From an uncultured beta proteobacterium (GTDB taxonomy: Bacteria > Pseudomonadota > Gammaproteobacteria > Burkholderiales > Burkholderiaceae_C), in NCBI GenBank assembly GCA_903944555.1, contig CAJASG010000523.1:1-5132 (forward strand): a stretch of DNA of 5,132 nt, given 5' to 3'. The translations under genes were made by a program, and so were the position numbers. Each line of letters starts with the position of its first letter. Position 1 is the first letter of the stretch. Under the pieces are notes generated by a model. The model did not search any database and was not told the DNA's origin. It was given only the letters and a program-made list of their open reading frames with translations. Positions 1-5,132 of this stretch are shown one piece after another.

Positions 1-1
1 C

Positions 2-61
2 CAGGGGCTGTATGCACAGTTGCTGATTGACAACACCGTGACGCAGAGCGCTGTGCTGTGA
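2..61 (+). CDS. 3' end of an unidentified upstream gene (partial)
   Basis: This is the only + strand frame that stays open from the left edge to position 61. The other two + frames stop at 24-26 and 28-30. It gives 19 residues ending SAVL and a TGA at 59-61. The fragment is too short to assign to a family, and I do not recognise it. The downstream methyltransferase begins 54 bases later on the same strand, so the two could share a transcript, but a palindromic repeat lies between them. The call rests only on the open frame and its position. Confidence 0.4.
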   Translation, partial: QGLYAQLLIDNTVTQSAVL

Positions 62-92
62 CAAATTGCTATAAATACCATAGCTTCTTACG
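62..92. repeat. Short palindromic intergenic repeat, Comamonadaceae type
   Basis: The arms GCTAT (68-72) and ATAGC (80-84) form a perfect 5-bp inverted repeat around a 7-base loop. They are preceded by CAAATT (62-67) and followed by TTCTTACGC (85-93). From memory, this layout (CAAATTGCTAT, AT-rich loop, ATAGCTGCTTGCGC) matches a repeat scattered between genes in Rhodoferax, Polaromonas and Acidovorax genomes, here with a few substitutions. It starts right after the upstream stop codon. Its function is unknown to me. The stem is too short and AT-rich, and lacks a T-run, so it does not look like an intrinsic terminator. Confidence 0.55.
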
Positions 93-102
93 CAACTTCT
101 AC

Positions 103-108
103 GGGGGA
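103..108 (+). promoter_or_regulatory. Ribosome binding site for the TTG-started methyltransferase
   Basis: The purine run GGGGGA ends 7 bases before the TTG at 116. This spacing supports the TTG start over the in-frame GTG at 137, which has only an A-rich leader. The run is a G-rich variant of GGAGG rather than a perfect match. Confidence 0.5.
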
Positions 109-115
109 TCTCACC

Positions 116-754
116 TTGTCTTATAAAGAAAATCCAGTGAAAAAAACATTCTTGCATGTGGGGTGCGGCCCGGCCCGGGTCAACCCGGTCACGCATCAGA
201 CGGAGCGGGTCAAGGGCTTTGCGGCATTGAGGTGGCAGGAGTTACGTCTGGACATTAATCCCGAGGTAGCACCCGACGTGCTGGGCTCCATGACGGATAT
301 GGCTGCGGTGGCCACGGGAAGTGTAGATGCCATTTATTCCTCTCACAACATTGAGCACCTGTACCCGCATGAGGTGTCATTGGCGCTGGCGGAGTTTATA
401 AGGGTGCTCGGGCCCAATGGCTTCGTGGTTATTACCTGCCCCGATTTACGGTCGGTGTGTGCGCTTGTGGCCGAAGATAAATTGACCGAGGCCGCCTATG
501 TGGCGGAATGCGGCCCGATTGCGCCGTTGGATATTCTCTACGGTTTGCGGCCGGCCATGGCGAGCGGCAATTTGTATATGTCGCACCGCTGTGGCTTTAC
601 GCTCAAAGTGCTGCTGGATGTGTTGCAAAAGGCTGGTTTTTTGAAGGCGCTGGGCCGATGTCGGCCCAAGCAGTTTGACCTGTGGGCCATGGCCTGCGTT
701 TCCGATGTCGATGATGCTACTTTGAAGGCAATGGCGAACGAGTTTTTCCCATGA
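116..754 (+). CDS. Class I SAM-dependent methyltransferase
   Basis: The 212-residue product is a compact, probably cytoplasmic Rossmann-fold methyltransferase of the Methyltransf_11-like type. Motif I is LHVGCGP (residues 13-19), the SAM-binding glycine loop after the first beta strand. An acidic residue follows at D46 in LRLDINPEV, where the SAM ribose is usually held. DAIYSSHNIEHLYPHEV (71-87) is the strand-4 region, and RVLGPNGFVVITCPDL (96-111) is the typical RVLKPGG strand-5 motif with small changes. There is no signal peptide or membrane segment. The start is TTG, supported by GGGGGA at 103-108. The stop overlaps the next start as ATGA, so translation is probably coupled to the GT41 glycosyltransferase, and a shared role in glycan or glycoprotein modification is likely. 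The acceptor cannot be read from the sequence; O-methylation of a sugar is a guess. The family call is firm. Confidence 0.9.
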   Translation: MSYKENPVKKTFLHVGCGPARVNPVTHQTERVKGFAALRWQELRLDINPEVAPDVLGSMTDMAAVATGSVDAIYSSHNIEHLYPHEVSLALAEFIRVLGPNGFVVITCPDLRSVCALVAEDKLTEAAYVAECGPIAPLDILYGLRPAMASGNLYMSHRCGFTLKVLLDVLQKAGFLKALGRCRPKQFDLWAMACVSDVDDATLKAMANEFFP

Positions 755-2994
755 CCCCGGCAACGCTTAATCACATTTGCGTTGTGCCGCCCCAAACCGA
801 GGGCGAGTTGGTCGACGCGCCTGCAGCCGTTGATGTTGCCGCGCTGTGGCAGCAGTTGGCCCTGTCGCCCATCCAAGCGACCGTGTGGTTGGCACTCGCG
901 CGCTGCTATGCCGGGCAGAGCCTGCTCTGGCAGGCAGGCTACACGGCCCGCCAAGCCTTGCGTATGGATGCCACGCTTGGCCCAGCTTTGAATGCCCTGA
1001 AGCTGACGGCGTGGCAAGGCGTGTCGGAGGCAGACGCTTTGCTGGGTCGCTCGACCTTACCCGATGCGGCGGTGCTGGCCAAACGGTTCGCTGTTTGTGT
1101 TGCTGCATGCCCGGGCGACTGGTTGAGCTGGTTGTACTTGGCGCGAATACAAGAAATAAGTGCACTGCCACAGAGCCGCATTTCACTGCAGCAATCCCAA
1201 ACAGTGGAACCGATTGCGGGTGAGTCTTTGCATTGGATGGGGGTGTGGCGTCTGGCTGCCGGCGATGTCGCCGGTGCAGTGACCGCATTCTCCGATCTGT
1301 TAGAGATACGCCCGGTGCGGTTTGGCTCAATGATGTTGTTGGGTGAGGCTTTGCTGCGTAACGGAAATTTTCCTGCTGCCGAGAAAGCATTCGCACGTGC
1401 TTCTCTGTCGAATAACCCGGACTTTTTAGGTGCCTTGGCTGCCAAAGTGTTTCTTTACAACTACTGGATGGAGGCGCTGGAGGTATTGCAAAAAGCCATT
1501 GCCATCAAACCAGAAAGCGCGGCTATTGCGCTGCAATTAGCCAAAATCTATTGGGAGGTGTATGAGCTTTCCAAGGCCCGGGAATGGCTCCGACGGGTTC
1601 AGGTATTGGAGCCCGGTAACCAGGATGCTGCATTCTTGATGATTGGCTTGCCCGGTCGCATGGGAGATGCCAGCCGGCACTTCGTTGCGGTGCAAGCGGC
1701 CTATACCGCACGCAAAGACCCCATGTCGCGCCTTGCCTCGAGCGTGGCAATGGTTTCTTTGTATCTCGATGAAATGCGTGCGACCGAGGTTGCCCATTTG
1801 CACCGACGTTTGTGTGCCCCCATTGAAGCCGCGTATGTTCCAAGGACGGAATTTTCCAACCTGCGTGTCACCGGTCGGCGCCTGCGCATCGGCTATGTCA
1901 CTGGCGACTTGCACCGCCAGCACCCGGTAAATATTTTTATGCTGCCGGTGTTGTTGCGCCATGACCACGCCCGGTTTGAAATTTTTATTTACTACACCGG
2001 TGCAATGCATGACGGTTACACCCACCAGTCAATTGCATGCGCGGACCATTGGTTAGAGGCATCCAAGCTGGACGACGCGGCATTGCAACAGGCCATCGTC
2101 AGCGATCAGATTGATGTTTTGATTGACTTGGCGGGGCACACCGCCTCGCACCGTCTTGGCGTGTTTGCCATGCGTGCCGCACCGGTGCAGGCGACCTTTT
2201 TGGGCTACCCGCATTCCACAGGCTTGTCCAGCATCGACTGGCTGGTGGGCGATGCGGTGGTCAGCCCGCAAGAGCACGCCCACCTGTACAGTGAAGGCAT
2301 CGCGCAGTTGCCAGGCAGTGTGTTTTGCTGGGCCTCGGTGGATGACTATGCGATGCCACCGCCGCGTCCGGCGCAGGCTCCCGTAGTGTTTGGTTCGTTC
2401 AACAACGCCATGAAGCTCTCGCCCACCACGATTGCCCTGTGGGCGCGGGTGTTGCAGGCGGTGCCAGGCTCACTGTTGCTGCTAAAGGCCCCGTCATTGC
2501 GCGACGACGAGGTGAAAGCCCGCTTTGTCAAACTGTTTGCCGCGCAGGGCATTGGGTCAAAGCGGTTGATTTTTCGCGGGCCCACCGGACTGGCAGAGAT
2601 GATGCAGGAGTATGGCGACATGGACATTGCACTGGACCCCACGCCCTACAACGGCGGCACCACCACCTTGCAGGCACTGTGGATGGGGGTGCCTGTCGTG
2701 GCGCTGGCCGGCAACAACTTTGTCGGACGCATGGGTGCCAGCTTCCTCAAAACCCTAGGCTACACTGACTGGCTCGCGCAGGATGCGGATGGATATGTCG
2801 CCGCCGCAGTGCGCCTAGCTCAAGATTGCCAAAGTTTGCGCCGCCAGCGAGCGCAGATGCGCCAACACATGGCCGCCTCGCCGTTGTGTGATATTGCGAC
2901 CTACGTCCGCAATTTTGAAACCTTGTTAAAACAGATGTGGGTTGTACATTGCAGAGGTCAGGCGCAACGCGTGATTGAAGTCACTGCCGAATGA
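751..2994 (+). CDS. TPR-containing GT41 glycosyltransferase (SPINDLY/O-GlcNAc transferase-like)
   Basis: The 747-residue product has an N-terminal helical part with TPR-like units near residues 43-76, 159-190, 191-222, 225-254 and 255-288, then a GT41 catalytic region from about 376 to 730. Landmarks of that family are visible: LRIGYVTGDLHRQHP (378-392), with H391 aligning to the active-site His of human OGT (H498); IDVLIDLAGHT (454-464); APVQATFLGYPHSTG (477-491); FNNAMKLSP (550-558), with K555 matching the UDP-contacting Lys (human K842); and DIALDPTPYNGGTTT (625-639), matching the nucleotide-sugar loop, with D629 at human D925. The catalytic set therefore looks complete. Bacterial members transfer a sugar, often GlcNAc, to Ser/Thr of proteins; the donor and target here are unknown. 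The first TPR units are degenerate. The ATG overlaps the methyltransferase stop (ATGA) and lacks a strong ribosome binding site, as expected for translational coupling. No signal peptide is seen, so it should be cytoplasmic. Confidence 0.93.
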   Translation: MTPATLNHICVVPPQTEGELVDAPAAVDVAALWQQLALSPIQATVWLALARCYAGQSLLWQAGYTARQALRMDATLGPALNALKLTAWQGVSEADALLGRSTLPDAAVLAKRFAVCVAACPGDWLSWLYLARIQEISALPQSRISLQQSQTVEPIAGESLHWMGVWRLAAGDVAGAVTAFSDLLEIRPVRFGSMMLLGEALLRNGNFPAAEKAFARASLSNNPDFLGALAAKVFLYNYWMEALEVLQKAIAIKPESAAIALQLAKIYWEVYELSKAREWLRRVQVLEPGNQDAAFLMIGLPGRMGDASRHFVAVQAAYTARKDPMSRLASSVAMVSLYLDEMRATEVAHLHRRLCAPIEAAYVPRTEFSNLRVTGRRLRIGYVTGDLHRQHPVNIFMLPVLLRHDHARFEIFIYYTGAMHDGYTHQSIACADHWLEASKLDDAALQQAIVSDQIDVLIDLAGHTASHRLGVFAMRAAPVQATFLGYPHSTGLSSIDWLVGDAVVSPQEHAHLYSEGIAQLPGSVFCWASVDDYAMPPPRPAQAPVVFGSFNNAMKLSPTTIALWARVLQAVPGSLLLLKAPSLRDDEVKARFVKLFAAQGIGSKRLIFRGPTGLAEMMQEYGDMDIALDPTPYNGGTTTLQALWMGVPVVALAGNNFVGRMGASFLKTLGYTDWLAQDADGYVAAAVRLAQDCQSLRRQRAQMRQHMAASPLCDIATYVRNFETLLKQMWVVHCRGQAQRVIEVTAE

Positions 2995-3077
2995 CTCCCG
3001 ATTCTTTAGTGCAAGTGGCCCTTGCTTTTGATGTGCATGCTGGCAAGAAGCACACAGCGCTTGCGTACGGGAATTGA
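2991..3077 (+). pseudogene. 28-codon ORF coupled to the GT41 gene, possible stub of a lost TPR gene
   Basis: An ATG at 2991 overlaps the glycosyltransferase stop as ATGA, the same junction seen at 751. The ORF runs 28 codons to TGA at 3075-3077. It begins MTPDSL, close to the MTPATL start of the preceding protein. The stretch LVQVALAFDVHAGKK (residues 6-20) resembles the first helix of TPR proteins (ALAFHxAGxxxxAL), but the match is short. It may be the beginning of a second TPR protein whose body was lost, a short coupling ORF for the gene after it, or chance. I do not claim a functional product. Confidence 0.3.
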
Positions 3078-3081
3078 ACTG

Positions 3082-3802
3082 ATGACTCATGCGTCAACTC
3101 CTTTCTCCCTCAACCCCCTGCCTTCGAGCACATCATGCAAGTGCTGCAATGGCGTGTGCCGTCTGGTTACGGTGATGGACGCTGTCCGTAGTGGGGCAGA
3201 TGTACGGACGGGACGCGCAGTGGATGCGCTTACAGGGCGGGTTGTTTCTTGCCATCGTTGTCAAGGCAGCGGCTTTACCTTCACCCGCGCCTTCGACCAT
3301 TGGACGACTGCTGACTTTGCCAAGTTCATTTACAACGATGATTGCATCCGGCATGACCCATCGTGTCGGGACTGGGAGCGCGAATCACGCACGGCTGCCG
3401 ATGTGATTGGCCAGTTTGGCTCCCATGCTGCGCGTTTGTCGGTTGCGGGAGTGGAGAAGGCAGCTTTTGTGCGGCATTGCGTCGTCATGGAATTGCGCGA
3501 GTGCAGGGCTACGACCCGTTTGTTAGCGCTGCTGCTGTCGCCCATGGGGGGCCATATGACATGGTGACCTGCTTTGAACTCGTTGAGCACGTGCTGGACC
3601 CATGCACCTAATTATGCGCCTAGCCAAACATCGTGCCCCGCAGGGAGCCATTCTGGGTTCAACCTTGTTTTGCGGCCAGCAGGTTAATAACTTCGGTTTG
3701 GAAAACTGGCTCTACTCTGTGCCGCGGAGTAGACATATCTCTTTCATGACGCAGGCTTCACTGATGTACTGTGCAAAGCGTGTCGGTACTGCCTGCCATT
3801 AG
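3082..3802 (+). pseudogene. Frameshifted SAM-dependent methyltransferase with N-terminal Cys-rich region
   Basis: Three frames together read as one methyltransferase of about 240 residues. Frame 1 from ATG 3082 gives CKCC (3136-3147), CHRCQGSGFTFTRAFDHW (from 3250) and FAKFIYNDD, typical of methyltransferases with a zinc-binding head before the Rossmann domain. Near 3436-3441 the reading moves to frame 3, giving VGCGSGEGSF (from 3438), RVQGYDPF and YDMVTCFELVEHVLDP, i.e. motif I, the acidic loop and the ExxEH region. Frame 3 stops at TAA 3609-3611. Frame 2 then continues with RLAKHRAPQGAILGSTLF and PRSRHISFMTQASL to TAG at 3800-3802. One added T near 3608 would restore the second junction. 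The first junction seems to have lost the residues just before GCGSG, fitting a deletion of about 7 bases. The third cysteine of the usual CxxCxxCGF is Ser (AGC, 3268). ATG 3082 was chosen because residues from the upstream TTG at 3022 do not resemble the family. Most likely inactive; sequencing error is possible for the single-base event. Confidence 0.8.
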
Positions 3803-3859
3803 CAAAATGTCACCAAACCCTAATTAGTAGTTCAGCTGCCATTCACTGGAATATCACCC
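3803..3859. other. 57-bp intergenic gap
   Basis: This AT-richer gap separates the broken methyltransferase from the TIGR03032 gene. I see no stable hairpin with a T-run and no convincing -35/-10 pair. The only signal is TGGAA at 3847-3851, a weak ribosome binding site 8 bases before ATG 3860. Confidence 0.5.
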
Positions 3860-4921
3860 ATGCAAACCCTTGAAACTATGGTCTCATCTGATCCGTCCAC
3901 ATTTGAGATCACAACTTCGCGCCACATGACGGACTGGATGGCTGAACAAAAGCTTTCCATGGCATTGACCACCTACCAAATTGGCAAGTTGTTTTTGATT
4001 GGTCTAAAAGACAGTGGCGAGTTGTCGATTTTTGAGAGAACGTTCAGCAACTGTATGGGGCTGTGTCCAACCCCCAATGGGTTTTATATGAGTAGTCTGT
4101 ACCAGGTCTGGCGGTTTGAGAATGTCCTGCCCCAAGGGCAGCAGCATGATGGGCATGACCGACTCTATGTTCCGCAAGTGGGTAACACCACAGGAAGCCT
4201 GGATATCCATGACATGGCGGTGGATTCCTATGGCAGCTTGGTGTTCGTCAATACGCAGTTTAACTGCCTGTGTACCTTAAGTGAGACTCATAGCTTTAAG
4301 CCATTATGGCGCCCGCCTTTCATTAGTAAGCTCACCGCAGAAGACCGTTGTCACCTTAATGGACTAGCTTTGAAGGAAGGTCGTGCGGCCTTCGTGACGG
4401 CCATAGGCCAATGCGATATTGCGGACGGTTGGCGTGGACATCGTGCCGCTGGTGGCTTGGTGATGGATGTGAATCGCAGTGAAGTTGTGGCCGGTGGTTT
4501 GTCGATGCCGCATTCTCCGCGCTGGCACCAGGGTAAGCTTTGGTTGTGCAATTCAGGTACGGGGGAGTTCGGCCACATTGAGCTGAAAACCGGACGTTTT
4601 GTGCCCTTAACCTTTTGTTCGGGTTACATGCGTGGGCTGTATTTCCACGATGACTATGCATTGATTGGGGTTTCCAAACCCCGCTACAACAAGACCTTCA
4701 GCGGCTTGGCGCTGGACGACAACTTGGGGATGCGCGGTGTCGATGCCCAATGTGGCGTGCTGGTTGTCGATTTGCGTATTGGTGACGTAATTCATTGGCT
4801 GCACTTTGATGGAATGGTGAATGAACTCTATGATGTCATCACATTGCCGGGTGTTCGCAACCCGATGGCACTGGGTTTCAAGACGGATGAGATTAGCCGC
4901 GTTATTCGCATGGAGGAGTGA
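3860..4921 (+). CDS. TIGR03032 family protein, function unknown, possible beta-propeller
   Basis: The 353-residue product matches the TIGR03032 family as I know it, with hallmark stretches [13 protein letters not shown] (37-49), [12 protein letters not shown] (77-88), [19 protein letters not shown] (100-118), [19 protein letters not shown] (152-170), [10 protein letters not shown] (213-222), [10 protein letters not shown] (227-236) and [12 protein letters not shown] (334-345). No biochemical function is established to my knowledge. Units of about 45-50 residues recur, each with a turn, a G-x-L/A strand and an aromatic or aliphatic strand, which suggests a beta-propeller. H117, H165 and H218 sit at equivalent unit starts and could be ligands. 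There is no signal peptide or membrane segment. ATG 3860 has a weak TGGAA leader; ATG 3878 is an alternative. Its TGA overlaps the APS kinase ATG by one base (TGATG), so the two are probably co-translated. From memory, relatives are often fused to or near TPR and sulfotransferase genes. Confidence 0.85.
   Translation: MQTLETMVSSDPSTFEITTSRHMTDWMAEQKLSMALTTYQIGKLFLIGLKDSGELSIFERTFSNCMGLCPTPNGFYMSSLYQVWRFENVLPQGQQHDGHDRLYVPQVGNTTGSLDIHDMAVDSYGSLVFVNTQFNCLCTLSETHSFKPLWRPPFISKLTAEDRCHLNGLALKEGRAAFVTAIGQCDIADGWRGHRAAGGLVMDVNRSEVVAGGLSMPHSPRWHQGKLWLCNSGTGEFGHIELKTGRFVPLTFCSGYMRGLYFHDDYALIGVSKPRYNKTFSGLALDDNLGMRGVDAQCGVLVVDLRIGDVIHWLHFDGMVNELYDVITLPGVRNPMALGFKTDEISRVIRMEE
4912..4918 (+). promoter_or_regulatory. 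Ribosome binding site for the APS kinase gene
   Basis: GGAGGAG lies inside the last codons of the TIGR03032 gene, just ahead of the TGATG junction. It is the strongest Shine-Dalgarno match in the window and supports the ATG at 4921 over the in-frame ATG at 4969. The spacing to ATG is short, about 4 bases from GGAGG. Confidence 0.65.
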
Positions 4922-5132
4922 TGGAAGTTCATTGGCAGACTCTTGCAGTTGACAAGGTGGCGCGTGCAATGAGATTGCAGCAAACACCCTGTTGCATCTG
5001 GTTTACCGGCTTGTCGGGCGCAGGAAAATCCACCATCGCCGACCTGCTGGAGCAGCAACTGCAGGCGGGGGGCAGGCATACATACTTACTCGATGGTGAT
5101 AATCTACGCCATGGATTAAACCGTGATCTGGG
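4921..5132 (+). CDS. cysC: Adenylylsulfate (APS) kinase, 5' part, runs off the window
   Basis: The first 70 residues of an APS kinase are present. The enzyme phosphorylates adenosine 5'-phosphosulfate with ATP to give PAPS, the universal sulfate donor. The Walker A loop is GLSGAGKST (residues 30-38) in the context [14 protein letters not shown]. The family signature [15 protein letters not shown] (56-70) follows and contains APS-site residues. The N-terminus aligns with stand-alone E. coli CysC around its VVWH segment, so this is a separate kinase starting here, not the C-terminal domain of a CysN-CysC fusion. GGAGGAG at 4912-4918 and the one-base overlap with the TIGR03032 stop fix the start. 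Walker B and the lid lie beyond the window, so completeness cannot be judged. With glycan genes around it and no cysD/N/H visible, a role in supplying PAPS for sulfation is inferred, though sulfate assimilation cannot be excluded. Confidence 0.93.
   Translation, partial: MEVHWQTLAVDKVARAMRLQQTPCCIWFTGLSGAGKSTIADLLEQQLQAGGRHTYLLDGDNLRHGLNRDL

Noticed and set aside
27..75. TTGACA at 27-32 and TATAAA at 70-75 as a promoter
   Set aside because: The gap is 37 bases, far more than the usual 16-18, and the TATAAA is part of the palindromic repeat. No good -10 lies 17 bases after the TTGACA.
538..1396. Long minus-strand open frames opposite the methyltransferase and the GT41 gene
   Set aside because: They lie opposite strongly supported coding sequence, their translations show no family motif, and they are rich in Arg/His/Gln as expected of antisense shadows in GC-rich DNA.
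3022..3081. TTG at 3022 as the start of the second methyltransferase
   Set aside because: The 20 residues it adds do not resemble the family, and no good ribosome binding site precedes it. ATG 3082 gives a better fit.
3436..3611. Programmed ribosomal frameshifting to make the broken methyltransferase functional
   Set aside because: Neither junction carries a slippery heptamer or an obvious stimulatory hairpin, and the first junction seems to lack residues rather than only change frame. Two such events in one gene would be unusual.
1..5132. tRNA, rRNA, CRISPR array, insertion sequence or riboswitch
   Set aside because: Reading both strands, I saw no cloverleaf, regularly spaced direct repeats, transposase motif or recognisable riboswitch. 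The frame breaks at 3438 and 3608 are not flanked by target-site duplications.

Overview
The window looks like part of a surface-glycan or glycoprotein-modification locus from a betaproteobacterium, most likely in the Comamonadaceae (Rhodoferax/Polaromonas/Acidovorax type). That assignment rests on three things: the protein families present, moderately GC-rich codon use, and a short imperfect palindrome at 62-92 that I remember as a dispersed intergenic repeat in Comamonadaceae genomes. It was not confirmed by any search. All convincing genes are on the + strand.

Layout. Bases 2-61 hold the last codons of an upstream gene I cannot name, followed directly by the palindromic repeat. A TTG-started SAM-dependent methyltransferase (116-754) overlaps by ATGA a long TPR plus GT41 (SPINDLY/O-GlcNAc transferase type) glycosyltransferase (751-2994). 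A 28-codon ORF with another ATGA overlap (2991-3077) follows; it may be the stub of a lost gene. Bases 3082-3802 are a broken second methyltransferase of a different family, with an N-terminal Cys-rich part. It can be read only by moving through three frames, and one of its expected zinc-ligand cysteines is replaced by serine. After a 57-bp gap comes an intact gene of the TIGR03032 family (3860-4921), a protein of unknown function with a repeat pattern suggesting a beta-propeller. Its stop overlaps the start of an adenylylsulfate (APS) kinase gene (4921 onward), which runs off the window.

How they may work together (inference). The GT41 enzyme would add sugars to a protein or other acceptor, and the coupled methyltransferase would decorate the product or a precursor. 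The APS kinase makes PAPS, the sulfate donor for sulfotransferases. Its tight coupling to the TIGR03032 gene, away from any cysD/N/H gene visible here, fits a role in sulfating a glycan or protein rather than only assimilating sulfur. The most interesting items are the TIGR03032-APS kinase pair, the decaying methyltransferase, and the possible gene stub before it.
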